Below, one piece after another: positions 8,415 through 16,519 of a stretch of 64,000 bases of DNA; position 1 is the first letter of the stretch, and every line of letters begins with the position of its first letter. Under the pieces are notes generated by a model. It made no database searches. It was given only the letters and a program-made list of their open reading frames with translations, and was not told the origin of the DNA. Source of the stretch: Sutcliffiella cohnii (lineage in GTDB: Bacteria > Bacillota > Bacilli > Bacillales > Bacillaceae_I). The DNA lies in NCBI RefSeq assembly GCF_002250055.1, contig NZ_CP018866.1, positions 140,001-204,000 of the forward strand, in the 5' to 3' direction. A program made the position numbers and the translations under genes.

Positions 8415-10424
8415 CTAGAGACTAACATCTTTCACTTCAGAGGTATTCATTTTATTACGGCGAACATGAAGTAACTGGAAAGCAAGTAATACTATAAAAG
8501 TGATTAATCCAATTGTGTCGGTATACGATTCCGGATAAATCAATAGTAATCCAGCTAATATAGTGACAATTCTTTCTATCCAATTTATTTTTCTATACCA
8601 GAAACCAATTAATCCAGCACCTATAGAAATCATCCCAATAATAGCAGTAAAAAGGGTCCAGGATACTTCTAAGAAGGTTGTGTCAATTAATAGTAATTGA
8701 GGTTGAAACACGAACATGTATGGAATGATAAATGCTGCTATCGCTAGTTTTGAAGCATTTACTCCCGTTCGAATAGGGTCACCTTTTGATATACCAGTTG
8801 CTGCAAAGGCTGCAAGTGCTACTGGAGGTGTAATATCTGCAACAATACCAAAATAAAATACAAACATATGGGCAGCTAAAACTGGAATAGCAACTTCTAA
8901 TTGCCCATTTAGTGCAATAATTGCCGGGAGGGCAATCGTAGAAGTAATAATATAGTTAGCAGTTGTTGGTGAACCAATACCTAGTATGATAGATGTAATC
9001 ATTGTGAAAAATAATGTTAAAAACAATAATAAACTTGGTGTAGAAGTGATAGAAGATGCAATACCAACTAGTCCATTACCTAACTTTAGGCCTAATCCTG
9101 TTTTTGTCACAATACCAACGATTAAACCAGCACATGCAGTTGCTGCAGCAACTCCTAACGCAGTACGTGCACCAGAAGTTAAAGCGAAAAGAATCTTAGA
9201 TGGAGTAATTCTTGTATCTTTTCTAATTAAACTGACTAAAATAGCACTTAAAATTCCATATAATGCTGTTCGCTCAATACTCATTCCTTGGAAAAGTAGA
9301 ACAACGATTACAACGATCGGAAGTAAAAGGTGAATTTTCTTTAATACTTCTTTTTTCGGTGGAATCTCTTCTTTCGGTAATCCAAGCAAACCTAATTTTT
9401 TTGCTTCAAAATGGGTCATAATCCAAATGCCTGAAAAATATAGAATTGCCGGAATAACAGCAGCTTTTGCTATATCCCAATAAGGTACACCCGCAAATTC
9501 AATCATTAGAAAAGCAGCAGCACCCATTATTGGTGGCATGATTTGACCACCAGTTGAGGCAGCTGCTTCGACAGCACCAGCAAAATTTTTGTGATACCCG
9601 AGACGTTTCATTAATGGAATTGTATAGGAACCTGTCGTTACGGTATTGGCAACGGAGCTTCCTGAAATAGTCCCTTGCAATGCACTTGAGAAAATCGCTA
9701 CTTTGGCTGGTCCACCGATACGACGACCTGCTATTGAAATAGCTAAATCATTAAAATAGTTACCTACACCAGTTTGGACGAGAAATGCCCCAAATAAAAG
9801 GAAGAGAAAGATAAAGGTGGATGAAACCTGTAACGGTGTACCAAGTATCCCTTCTGTAGTAAAGAACATAGATTGTACTAATTGGTGTAAATTAAGCCCG
9901 CGATGAGCAAGCATACCAGGCATATAAGGGCCGAAATAGCCATACGCTAAAAATACTACTGCTATAATTGTAATAGGAATACCAACTGCTCTTCTTGCAG
10001 CCTCTAAAACTAGCAAGATTGCGATACTACCGATTACAAGCTGTTCAGTAGAAATCCTACCAATTTGCTGGACGAGTGAGTCGTAATTTAATGGCCAGTA
10101 AGAACAAACTATAATTGTTAATAGGATTAGAATATAGTCATACCAAGCTACCTTATTTTTCACCCGACCTTTAATTGCCGGAAATAATAAGAAAATCGCT
10201 GTTAGTGCAAAACCCAAATGAACAGTTCGTTGAATATAGGCAGTGAATTGACCGAAAATACCTGTATATAACTGGAATAAAGAGAACGAAAGTAGTAATA
10301 TAAAAACAACTTTAGCAGAATAACCAGTTAATTTACGAGTGTTAGATTCAGCGTCATACTTTTTTAGTAATTCTTCATGTTCTTCTGGTGTTAATTGTTT
10401 ATCATTTGTAGCTTTTTCACTCAT
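8415..10424 (-). CDS. TRAP transporter permease, fused 4TM/12TM (DctQM-like)
   Basis: The protein has 669 residues and is a highly hydrophobic multi-pass membrane protein. TRAP transporters import substrates by a Na+ or H+ gradient with the help of a periplasmic or tethered binding protein. The small DctQ-like and large DctM-like parts are fused here, the usual arrangement when the partner is a TAXI binding protein. Visible family features include GISGSSVANTVTTGSYTIP, GGQIMPPIMGAAAFLM, LGIGSPTTANYI and ITPPVALAAFAATGIS. The start has AAGGAGTT upstream. It overlaps the DUF1850 gene by 8 bp and ends the operon. The substrate cannot be read from sequence. Confidence 0.93.
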   Translation of the reverse strand: MSEKATNDKQLTPEEHEELLKKYDAESNTRKLTGYSAKVVFILLLSFSLFQLYTGIFGQFTAYIQRTVHLGFALTAIFLLFPAIKGRVKNKVAWYDYILILLTIIVCSYWPLNYDSLVQQIGRISTEQLVIGSIAILLVLEAARRAVGIPITIIAVVFLAYGYFGPYMPGMLAHRGLNLHQLVQSMFFTTEGILGTPLQVSSTFIFLFLLFGAFLVQTGVGNYFNDLAISIAGRRIGGPAKVAIFSSALQGTISGSSVANTVTTGSYTIPLMKRLGYHKNFAGAVEAAASTGGQIMPPIMGAAAFLMIEFAGVPYWDIAKAAVIPAILYFSGIWIMTHFEAKKLGLLGLPKEEIPPKKEVLKKIHLLLPIVVIVVLLFQGMSIERTALYGILSAILVSLIRKDTRITPSKILFALTSGARTALGVAAATACAGLIVGIVTKTGLGLKLGNGLVGIASSITSTPSLLLFLTLFFTMITSIILGIGSPTTANYIITSTIALPAIIALNGQLEVAIPVLAAHMFVFYFGIVADITPPVALAAFAATGISKGDPIRTGVNASKLAIAAFIIPYMFVFQPQLLLIDTTFLEVSWTLFTAIIGMISIGAGLIGFWYRKINWIERIVTILAGLLLIYPESYTDTIGLITFIVLLAFQLLHVRRNKMNTSEVKDVSL

Positions 10425-10947
10425 GTATCTTAACTCCTTTCAAATATTGCCAAACGGTAAGTTTTTTCATTTCAACTTTATACCACGCACCTGGTTCAAA
10501 ATAATCGTTAAATTCGACCATTTTTTTACCATTGTCCCATACAAGACGATGCTCGGATATAGTTTTACCATTTCGTATATTCATAGAGGGGAAAATATTA
10601 TTCATATTTTTTATATGATATTTACCATTTTCATATACAAACAGCTCTTCCTCGTTTGCGTTAGAAGGCATTCCTATACCAAACTGTTCATAAACTATTT
10701 CATATTGAAGTATATTAAGGTTGGGTAGAACTCTGTATTTTTCTGTTACATCGGTTAAATGAATAGAATGAGTAAAAATAATGGTAAACTCTTCCCCTTT
10801 ATTAATTGGAAGAATTGCTTGAATTCGATTCGTGTTTTCAAAGTGAAATACTAAAGCAGTCCGAAAGGGATAAACAAATATACCCCCCATAATGAAAATA
10901 GTGAAACAGATAATATATAATGACCTATTTTGTTTGAGAAATTTCAT
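10417..10947 (-). CDS. DUF1850 membrane-anchored protein of the TAXI-TRAP operon
   Basis: The protein has about 176 residues with one N-terminal membrane segment (about residues 10-30) and a predicted extracytoplasmic domain. DUF1850 proteins are typically encoded between a TAXI binding protein and a fused TRAP permease, exactly as here. Conserved-looking parts are FTHSIHLTDVTEKY and MPSNANEEE. The start at 10947 (ATG, with GGTAGG about 7 nt upstream) is preferred to a TTG at 10962 that would place the ribosome site inside the gene. Its stop overlaps the permease start by 8 bp, suggesting translational coupling. Its function is not established. Confidence 0.8.
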   Translation of the reverse strand: MKFLKQNRSLYIICFTIFIMGGIFVYPFRTALVFHFENTNRIQAILPINKGEEFTIIFTHSIHLTDVTEKYRVLPNLNILQYEIVYEQFGIGMPSNANEEELFVYENGKYHIKNMNNIFPSMNIRNGKTISEHRLVWDNGKKMVEFNDYFEPGAWYKVEMKKLTVWQYLKGVKIHE

Positions 10948-11032
10948 AGTAGAACCTACCAATTATAAGAGTTTTTAAAATAGGTTATCTTTGATGCACA
11001 TTTATCATTCATTTAATTTGGATTATATGATA

Positions 11033-11078
11033 AAAAAGAAAGGCCGAAAGCACAAACAAGTAGGGTTGTGCCGGCCTT
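11033..11078 (-). terminator. Terminator or attenuator between TAXI binding protein and membrane genes
   Basis: A strong G/C hairpin (11040-11055 pairing with 11066-11078) reads on the minus strand into a run of T. It lies just after the binding-protein stop and upstream of DUF1850. It would give more binding protein than permease. Confidence 0.75.
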
Positions 11079-11088
11079 CTCTCTTTTA

Positions 11089-12072
11089 CTATTCCTTTAT
11101 TACTCCAACTTCTTTAAAGTACTTTTCAGCACCAGGGTGTAAATCGATGCCAATTCCATTTAAAGCTGTATCTTTGGAAATGAATTCACTTTTTGCATGA
11201 GCAATTTTATCAGTATTTTCATAGATAGCTTTCGTAATATTATAAACTAATTCTTCAGATAGGCTATCTGTTACTGCTAACATTGCAAGCACTGCAACTG
11301 TTTGAACTTCATCTTTCATTCCATATGTTCCAGCTGCGATAACATCTGATGCATAGAAAGGATATTTTGAAATTAATTCGTCAACTTTTTCTTTTGAGAT
11401 ACCAATAATAGAAACAGGTGTAGTAGCTGATAAACCTTCAACAGCACCTGTTGGAGTACCTGCAGTAATGAAAGCTGCATCAATACGCCCATCTTGAATT
11501 CCACCTGTAGATTCACCGAAGTCTAAATTTTGTGCATTAATATCATCTATAGATAAGCCATGAACTTCTAAAATTTGAGTAGCGTTCATATATGTTCCTG
11601 ATCCTGGTGCACCAACAGAAACCGATTTACCTTTTAAATCTTCTACACTAGTAATTCCAGAATCAGCTCTTGTAACAATTTGTACTGTTTCTGGATAAAG
11701 AGATCCGATTGCTAGAACATTATCGACTGCTTTTCCTTCAAATGCATTTACCCCTTCAACTGCATATGAAACAACATCAGTTTGTACAAATGCTAGCTCA
11801 GCATCTCCTTGTTGTAGCGCAACTACGTTATCCGCAGAAGCATTGGAAGAAACTGCGTCTGTTTGAACTCCAGTTTCATCAGTAATAATTGTTGCCATTG
11901 CTCCACCTAATGGGTAGTATGTACCACTAGTACCACCAGTTAACATACTTAAATATTCAGGATTGTCTCCACCTTCATCACTACTCGAAGTGTTACTACC
12001 ACCACATGCTGTTAAAAACAACGAAAAAATAAACAACACTAAAAGTAATAATATAGACTTTTGTTTTTTCAC
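11089..12072 (-). CDS. TRAP transporter TAXI-family solute-binding lipoprotein
   Basis: The protein has 327 residues. It captures the substrate outside the membrane and delivers it to the fused TRAP permease. It has a lipoprotein signal peptide with lipobox LTAC (Cys23) and the TAXI hallmark LTGGTSGTYYPLGGAMA. NASADNVVALQQGDAELAFVQTD and SVGAPGSGTYMNA follow. The start is GTG at 12072 with the strong ribosome site GGGGGAT upstream. It is the first gene of a minus-strand operon (binding protein, DUF1850, permease) with an intervening terminator. Relatives are often described as glutamate or C4-acid binding, but the substrate here is unproven. Confidence 0.93.
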   Translation of the reverse strand: MKKQKSILLLLVLFIFSLFLTACGGSNTSSSDEGGDNPEYLSMLTGGTSGTYYPLGGAMATIITDETGVQTDAVSSNASADNVVALQQGDAELAFVQTDVVSYAVEGVNAFEGKAVDNVLAIGSLYPETVQIVTRADSGITSVEDLKGKSVSVGAPGSGTYMNATQILEVHGLSIDDINAQNLDFGESTGGIQDGRIDAAFITAGTPTGAVEGLSATTPVSIIGISKEKVDELISKYPFYASDVIAAGTYGMKDEVQTVAVLAMLAVTDSLSEELVYNITKAIYENTDKIAHAKSEFISKDTALNGIGIDLHPGAEKYFKEVGVIKE

Positions 12073-12112
12073 ACTAAATCCCCCTTTGTCTATTTAGTAA
12101 TTACAAGTAAAG

Positions 12113-12139
12113 TTTATATAATATTCAATTAATTGTCAA
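12113..12139 (-). promoter_or_regulatory. Likely promoter of the TAXI-TRAP operon
   Basis: On the minus strand TTGACA (12134-12139) precedes TATAAA (12113-12118) with a 15-bp spacer, slightly short but otherwise close to the SigA consensus. The remainder of the gap up to 12388 holds no gene, only a degenerate copy of the GGACAGGTCCC repeat near 12319-12333. Confidence 0.5.
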
Positions 12140-12388
12140 ACCTTCTTTACAAATATAGTAGTGTACAAATCTAATAGAAAATATGTCTAATAAGAGATAA
12201 TTTTAAGTAGTTTTTTGAAATTCGAAAGAAAAGTCTTTATTAGGTTTATTAACATTTACAAGACTTGATTCTTGACCTTCCTTGTCCACCAAGGGCGTTT
12301 ACCCATTTATTAGGCAGACAGGTCCCTATTCCAACTAGGTGAGTATAATGTAGTGTAAATATACTAAACCGAAAAGGAGTACTGAGAT

Positions 12389-12610
12389 ATGTATGCTAAT
12401 AATGTACCGCCTATGGTGGCAGGCGCAAATATGCCACCAAATGTACCGCCGATGGTTGCAGGTGTAATGGATGTTCCTTATGCAGCACCAGCTTACGGAT
12501 ATGGATGTGGCCCTGTTGCTCCAGCTTGTGGGTATGGGCACGGGTTTTTGCTAATTGTTGTGTTGTTTATATTACTAATCATTGTAGGATGCAGTTTCCC
12601 TAAATGCTAA
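12389..12610 (+). CDS. YjcZ-type sporulation membrane peptide
   Basis: The protein has 73 residues. The C-terminal hydrophobic helix FLLIVVLFILLIIVG is the hallmark of the YjcZ/SscA family of small sporulation proteins, usually found in the spore coat or membrane. The N-terminal half is Pro/Gly/Ala-rich and carries two copies of NVPPMVAG plus a Gly/Tyr/Cys segment (YGYGCGPVAPACGYGHG). It is longer than the usual 25-50 residue family member. AAAGGAG lies upstream with good spacing. It ends with Cys. It appears to be a single-gene unit; a mother-cell sigma factor would be expected but I do not see a convincing promoter. Confidence 0.8.
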   Translation: MYANNVPPMVAGANMPPNVPPMVAGVMDVPYAAPAYGYGCGPVAPACGYGHGFLLIVVLFILLIIVGCSFPKC

Positions 12611-12889
12611 TATAAGAATCAGTGGGCGGCTATCTCAAAAAAGGTACCGCCTTTGAAATTTGTGTAAAATGAATTGACTTGTACCAGCGCCTAAACTGCC
12701 CTGTCTCCTATTACACCCAATAAAAGAACCGACATTTATCCCAAATTTGTTCTTTAAGTTATTGTTCATAGAATATTTTTGTGATTTTACAGGTTTCAAA
12801 AATTACTTTACAAGATGTCGAATTTACTTATTTAATCATCAGATGTAATTAATAGATAGTTTTGTAACCCAAGAAGTTTCCTTTAAAAT
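12611..12889. other. Intergenic stretch with no recognised gene
   Basis: A weak hairpin (GGCGG near 12625 with CCGCC near 12647) may terminate the YjcZ gene. The rest is AT-rich with no ORF or motif I can support, until the palindrome at 12890. Confidence 0.4.
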
Positions 12890-12911
12890 AGTGAATGAAT
12901 ATTCACTCACT
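12890..12911. promoter_or_regulatory. Near-perfect palindromic operator (FadR/TetR-like)
   Basis: The 22-bp element, arms AGTGAATGAAT and ATTCACTCACT, matches its own reverse complement at 20 of 22 positions. It contains TGAATGAATATTCA, close to the remembered B. subtilis FadR consensus TGAATGA-N-TA-N-TCATTCA. It sits about 40 bp before the hydrolase start and overlaps a plausible promoter (TATGAT at 12918-12923), so a repressor there would block transcription. Confidence 0.55.
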
Positions 12912-12952
12912 ACGTGTTATGATAATAAAAAAGAAAGCAAGGGGAGTGAACA

Positions 12953-13774
12953 TTGTTATTTAAAAAGGATTTTACTCAGAAAACTCTAAATGGAGTTCAG
13001 ATGGGAAATGGAACAATCGCTTTTCAAGGTGTAAAGCTTAATGTTCATAGCTTTTGTACGGACGGAGTGTTAATTGATACCGGTGCGAGGTCTCTAGAGA
13101 AATTTTTTATCCCCTTTTTTGAAAACTTATCGATCGATCAAGTAATGATAACGCACTATCATGAAGATCATACAGGGTGTGCAACGTATTTACAAAAAGA
13201 AAAGAAGTTCCCACTTTATATGAGTAACGAAATGATAGCATCCTGCAAGGAAAAAGCAGATTATCCCCTTTATCGACAATTGTTTTGGGGGAAGCGTAAA
13301 CCGTTCCATGCACTCCCAATTGCTAACACGTTTCAATCACGGAATGCAACTCGGAGCGTTATCGAAACTCCAGGTCATGCTAAGGATCACCTTTCGTTTT
13401 TAAACCGCGACACTGGCCAGCTTTTTACAGGAGACCTATATTGTCAAGAAAAAACGAAGGTGGTGCTCCGAGAGGAAAGTATTCCGATGATTATCGAATC
13501 GTTGGAAAGGGTATTAACCTACGAGTTTGATGAAGTGTTTTGCAGCCATGCAGGCCACTTGAAAAATGGACGCATTGCTCTACAAAGAAAGCTAAATTAT
13601 TTGTTAGATCTCCAAGGTAATATTTTAAAAATGCATAAAGAAGGATTGTCTTCAGAAGAAATAAAAAGCCAGCTCTTTCCAAAAAAATACCCGATCATGC
13701 GTTTCTCTCAAGGAGAATGGGATTCTATTCATATTGTGCACTCAGTTATAAAGCAACATTCGACTGTTTGTTAA
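12953..13774 (+). CDS. MBL-fold metallo-hydrolase
   Basis: The protein has 273 residues of the metallo-beta-lactamase fold. The metal-binding motif THYHEDHTG sits at residues 68-76. TPGHAKDHLSF gives the next His, LFTGDLYC the bridging Asp, and VFCSHAGHL the last His, so the two-metal site is complete. The substrate is unknown. The C-terminal region is helical, as in many thioesterase-like or glyoxalase-like members. The start is TTG at 12953 behind the strong site GGGGAGTG. A FadR-like palindrome upstream would fit a role in acyl or lipid metabolism, but that is inference. Confidence 0.85.
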   Translation: MLFKKDFTQKTLNGVQMGNGTIAFQGVKLNVHSFCTDGVLIDTGARSLEKFFIPFFENLSIDQVMITHYHEDHTGCATYLQKEKKFPLYMSNEMIASCKEKADYPLYRQLFWGKRKPFHALPIANTFQSRNATRSVIETPGHAKDHLSFLNRDTGQLFTGDLYCQEKTKVVLREESIPMIIESLERVLTYEFDEVFCSHAGHLKNGRIALQRKLNYLLDLQGNILKMHKEGLSSEEIKSQLFPKKYPIMRFSQGEWDSIHIVHSVIKQHSTVC

Positions 13775-13855
13775 GCTTAAGGCTTAGATTAATTCACATC
13801 ATATTGTACAATAGCAGGGAAAAGCTAATGAAAAATAGCTTTTGGAGGTTTAGAA

Positions 13856-14284
13856 GTGAAAGTACTATCAATGATTCAGCCGTGGGCAAGCCTTTTTGTC
13901 CTTCGAGAAGCTCAATATGAAACGAGAAGTTGGAAAACGAACTACAGAGGGCCACTCGCCATACATACAAGTAAAAAAATAAACAAAGCAGTATGTAGTC
14001 ATCGTGCAATACAAGCATTGCTTTATAAGCATGGTTATACAGTTGAAGGTTTACCAACTGGTAAAATTATTGCAGTTTGTAATCTTATCGATTGTTTAAA
14101 GGTAGTGGAAAACCATCAAACGAGTGCGATTCTTGAAGATGGAAGGGAAGTTTCAGGGAATGATTTTTTCCTGGGAGACTATCCCGAAAATGGTTATGTA
14201 TGGGTCATAGAGGGTATGAGAACGTTAGATTCTTTTATTCCTGCAAAAGGAAAGCTTGGATTGTGGGAGTACGAAGAAGAATAA
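13856..14284 (+). CDS. ASCH domain protein
   Basis: The protein has 142 residues. The opening MKVLSMIQPWASLFV and the ETRSWKTNYRGPLAIHTSK segment are typical of ASCH domains. These are PUA-like beta-barrels thought to bind RNA or act on modified nucleosides; a specific role here is not established. The second half has GYVWVIEGMR, a conserved feature of the fold. The start is GTG at 13856 with GGAGGT upstream. The next gene begins 17 bp after its stop, so the two are probably co-transcribed. Confidence 0.8.
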   Translation: MKVLSMIQPWASLFVLREAQYETRSWKTNYRGPLAIHTSKKINKAVCSHRAIQALLYKHGYTVEGLPTGKIIAVCNLIDCLKVVENHQTSAILEDGREVSGNDFFLGDYPENGYVWVIEGMRTLDSFIPAKGKLGLWEYEEE

Positions 14285-14301
14285 TTTTAGGGGCGATATA
14301 T

Positions 14302-14748
14302 ATGATGAGGTTCCGAGGAGTCTTCACTAACCAAACAATATTAGAAGTTCCCATCGATGCAGTTTGGGACTTTTTCCAAACAACGGAGAATCTAGCGCGC
14401 ATTACGTCTTATCCAAAAGTAAACATTCAAGGTTCTTCTGTAGTGGAGGTAGGGAAAACGATGAGATTGCAATTACATTTTGGAATATGGAAAACATCAT
14501 GGGACTCCTACATTTCGGAATGGAGAGAAAAAGAATGGTTTGAAGATACAATCGTCAAGCCACCATTTCCTTTTAGTGCATGGAAACATCGTCATCAGTT
14601 TATTGCTAAGTCGGAAGACGAGACAATTATGATGGATATACTCGAGTTTCAAAGCCAACTTCCACCTTGGCTTATAAAAGCAGGTTTGTATCTTATGTTT
14701 AAAGATAGAGAAAGAGCGATAAAAAAGTATTTAAATAATAAAAATTAA
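14302..14748 (+). CDS. SRPBCC-superfamily (START/Bet v1-like) protein
   Basis: The protein has about 148 residues. The pattern FTNQTILEVPIDAVWDFF...TENLARI at the start, repeated beta strands with Trp/Phe, and a long C-terminal helix are typical of the SRPBCC lipid- or ligand-binding fold (the YndB/CoxG-like group). The start is taken at 14302, where AGGGGC lies 8 nt upstream; the frame is open further into the ASCH gene, but no ribosome site supports that. It is likely co-transcribed with the ASCH gene. Its ligand is unknown. Confidence 0.7.
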   Translation: MMRFRGVFTNQTILEVPIDAVWDFFQTTENLARITSYPKVNIQGSSVVEVGKTMRLQLHFGIWKTSWDSYISEWREKEWFEDTIVKPPFPFSAWKHRHQFIAKSEDETIMMDILEFQSQLPPWLIKAGLYLMFKDRERAIKKYLNNKN

Positions 14749-14750
14749 AC

Positions 14751-14780
14751 AAAAGTCATAACTAATATGGCTTTTTTTGT
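14751..14780 (+). terminator. Terminator after ASCH/SRPBCC pair
   Basis: The stem AAAAGTCATA (14751-14760) pairs with TATGGCTTTT (14766-14775), with one G-U pair, and runs into T residues. Confidence 0.65.
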
Positions 14781-14946
14781 CTATAAAGAACCTTCTCTCG
14801 CTTTCCACCGTCTCAATAAAGAAAGTATCTACTATGAATAAAATTTCTAAAATTGTAGATGATGAAAAAGGATGGTTTTGTATGCTTAATAGCTTTACAC
14901 ATAAAGCAACTGGTTAAGTTTACAAAAGAGATGTTGGAGGAAAACA

Positions 14947-15888
14947 ATGAGCAAAACAAAGAAAAATAAAGTTTACATACTTCCTGTAATGTTAGCCGCT
15001 TTATTTAGTATGTTTGCTTTAAATCCATTATTATTTATGAATGAACCGATCGTTGACGCGAGTGCGGCCATTGTGATGGATGCAACGAGCGGGGATGTGC
15101 TTTATTCAAAAAATGAAAACGTGCCGTTAGCACCAGCAAGCATGTCTAAATTAATGACTGAATATATCATTTTAGAAGAAATTGAACGAGGCAATGTTTC
15201 TTGGGATGAATATGTCGTCATAAGTGAAACGGCTGCATCTACTGGAGGCGCTTCTATTCCGTTAATGGAAGGGGAACGTATTTCTGTTCAGGATCTCTTT
15301 TACGCAATGGTGATGCCTTCTGCTAATAATGCAACAGTACTTCTTGCAGAACATATTGCTGGTAGCGAAGAAGAGTTTACGAAGCTTATGAATGAAAAAG
15401 CACGGTCGTTAGGGCTTTCTGATGAAACCAATTTTGTGAACGCAACGGGACTACCGAATGAGATAAGTCAACAGTCGACGATGACCGCTCATGATGTAGC
15501 TAGCCTTTCTATTCAACTGTTGGACCGTTTTCCAGAGGTTTTAGAGATTACCCAACTGTCAAACTACCAATTAAGTTATCACAATACATATATTACAACG
15601 ACAAACGCCATGCTGTTATCGGATAATCCGAAAATACTTTTTGACGGCCTTGACGGATTAAAGACAGGTTACACCGGGGAAGCAGGGTACTGTTTTGCAG
15701 GGACAGCTAAACAAGGAGATAAACGAATTGTTTCTGTTATCATGGGCACATCTACGACCGATCAACGGTTTGTAGAGACAAGAAAATTAATGGCTTACGG
15801 CTTTGAAAACGCTCCTGTCACACTAGAGCATATCGTTAATACGACTATATATAAATTCAAAACAGTACTGGAAAGTAAATTAATATAG
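14947..15888 (+). CDS. D-alanyl-D-alanine carboxypeptidase, short form
   Basis: The protein has 313 residues, exported by an N-terminal hydrophobic segment (about 10-30). It trims the terminal D-Ala of peptidoglycan stem peptides. All three serine peptidase S11 motifs are present: SMSK at 65-68 with nucleophile Ser65, SAN at 125-127, and KTG in LKTGYTG. Family members such as DacA or DacF run to about 390-440 residues with a beta-rich C-terminal domain and a membrane-anchoring amphipathic helix; this one stops soon after the catalytic domain and lacks both. It may be naturally short or truncated at the 3' end. GGAGG precedes the ATG. Confidence 0.88.
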   Translation: MSKTKKNKVYILPVMLAALFSMFALNPLLFMNEPIVDASAAIVMDATSGDVLYSKNENVPLAPASMSKLMTEYIILEEIERGNVSWDEYVVISETAASTGGASIPLMEGERISVQDLFYAMVMPSANNATVLLAEHIAGSEEEFTKLMNEKARSLGLSDETNFVNATGLPNEISQQSTMTAHDVASLSIQLLDRFPEVLEITQLSNYQLSYHNTYITTTNAMLLSDNPKILFDGLDGLKTGYTGEAGYCFAGTAKQGDKRIVSVIMGTSTTDQRFVETRKLMAYGFENAPVTLEHIVNTTIYKFKTVLESKLI

Positions 15889-15902
15889 TATATAAAAATA
15901 TG

Positions 15903-15931
15903 TTGACAGCTTTGTAAAATTACTATATCTT
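15903..15931 (+). promoter_or_regulatory. Promoter of the riboswitch transcript
   Basis: A perfect -35 TTGACA (15903-15908) is followed, with a 17-bp spacer, by the weak -10 TATCTT (15926-15931); TATATC two bases earlier is an alternative. The riboswitch begins about 20 bp further on. Confidence 0.55.
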
Positions 15932-15945
15932 TAATTTAGATTAAT

Positions 15946-16037
15946 ATTGGTTCCCTAAAGGGGAGTAGCTTTTACAGCAAAGTCGTCATCTCGGAGTTTT
16001 ACCACTCTCGGCTTTGTTGGCAACATAACAGTTGTTA
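15946..16037 (+). promoter_or_regulatory. yybP-ykoY (manganese) riboswitch
   Basis: The aptamer shows the two conserved blocks of this class: CTAAAGGGGAGTAGC (15954-15968) in the first loop and CTTTGTTGGCAACATAACAG in the last part. Between them lies a stem with the AAGTCGTCATCTCGG segment. yybP-ykoY RNAs bind Mn2+ and turn on exporters such as TerC/YkoY and MntP. Two terminator hairpins follow directly as the expression platform. The expected exporter gene (TerC family) lies further downstream at 16727, with tiny ORFs between. Confidence 0.85.
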
Positions 16038-16040
16038 GCA

Positions 16041-16071
16041 AGACCTTTACCTATTGGTAGAGGTCTTTTTT
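16041..16071 (+). terminator. Riboswitch terminator 1
   Basis: The 11-bp stem (16041-16051 with 16056-16066) and TTTTTT immediately follow the aptamer, the place where Mn2+-dependent antitermination would act. Confidence 0.8.
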
Positions 16072-16075
16072 GCAT

Positions 16076-16111
16076 AAAAAACCTTTACCGTGATTTGGTA
16101 AAGGTTTTTTT
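16076..16111 (+). terminator. Riboswitch-linked terminator 2
   Basis: A second strong stem (16076-16089 with 16097-16110) with a T-run lies five bases after the first. Tandem terminators behind one aptamer are unusual. Confidence 0.75.
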
Positions 16112-16136
16112 ATTTATATATTAAGGAGCAAACGTA

Positions 16137-16215
16137 TGAAAGAAATAAGGTTGATTCTCTAAAGAAAATCAGAAAACTAGTTAGACTAATTAAACGAGAG
16201 GTTGATAAATATTGA
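16137..16215 (+). pseudogene. Small basic peptide gene, apparently frameshifted
   Basis: A strong site AAGGAG (16123-16128) precedes an ATG at 16137, but that frame stops after eight codons. The neighbouring frame is open to a TGA at 16213-16215 and reads KVDSLKKIRKLVRLIKREV. One extra A near 16140 would join them into a 26-residue basic peptide. Its stop overlaps the TTG start of the next gene (TTGA), the pattern of translationally coupled genes. This could be a true frameshift, a sequencing error, or a leader peptide. Confidence 0.35.
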
Positions 16216-16337
16216 AAAAAGTAAAACTTTCTTTTTCAGAGTTAATGAAGGAAAACAAAGAAGAGTTACTAAAAGACCGTGAACAAATGGAGAAAATTGA
16301 AAAACGCTTAGAAGAAAAGTATGTTGGTCAAAAATAA
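16212..16337 (+). CDS. FbpB-type small basic protein
   Basis: The protein has 41 residues. The sequence KLSFSELMKENKEELLKDRE, followed by MEKIEKRLEEKY, matches the Fur-regulated basic protein FbpB family. In B. subtilis, FbpB is a small protein that works with the FsrA sRNA in iron sparing. Here no Fur box is visible, and the gene instead lies behind a manganese riboswitch. The start is TTG at 16212 with GAGAGG upstream and overlapping the previous stop. The family match is by eye over a short sequence. Confidence 0.65.
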   Translation: MKKVKLSFSELMKENKEELLKDREQMEKIEKRLEEKYVGQK

Positions 16338-16363
16338 AAAAAGCAATAGAGGCTGTTAAGTTT

Positions 16364-16519
16364 TTGGTGAAAAATATAAAAATATATTTCCTTACTAAAA
16401 CAAGAGAAAGTGTCGCCCAAGATACAAAAAATAACATAAAAACAGAGAGGAAGTATTCTAGTGTAGAAAAAATCGATTTCTTACAATTATTACATTATAA
16501 GGAGAACGAATTTAATTGA
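16364..16519 (+). CDS. Possible 51-residue small protein in the riboswitch cluster
   Basis: The frame starts at TTG 16364 (or GTG 16367), with AGAGG about 13 nt upstream, and stops at TGA 16517-16519. It encodes a basic peptide with VKNIKIYFLTKTRESVAQD and KIDFLQLLHYKEN. I do not recognise it. The stop again overlaps a TTG (TTGA) that could start a 15-codon ORF, the same junction seen before the FbpB-like gene. Support is positional only. Confidence 0.3.
   Translation: MVKNIKIYFLTKTRESVAQDTKNNIKTERKYSSVEKIDFLQLLHYKENEFN

Noticed and set aside
8986..9333. 115-codon ORF antisense to the TRAP permease
   Set aside because: It is a shadow of a hydrophobic gene, with no ribosome site and no recognisable protein.
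14834..14917. 28-codon ORF before the D,D-carboxypeptidase gene
   Set aside because: No ribosome site, and no family resemblance.
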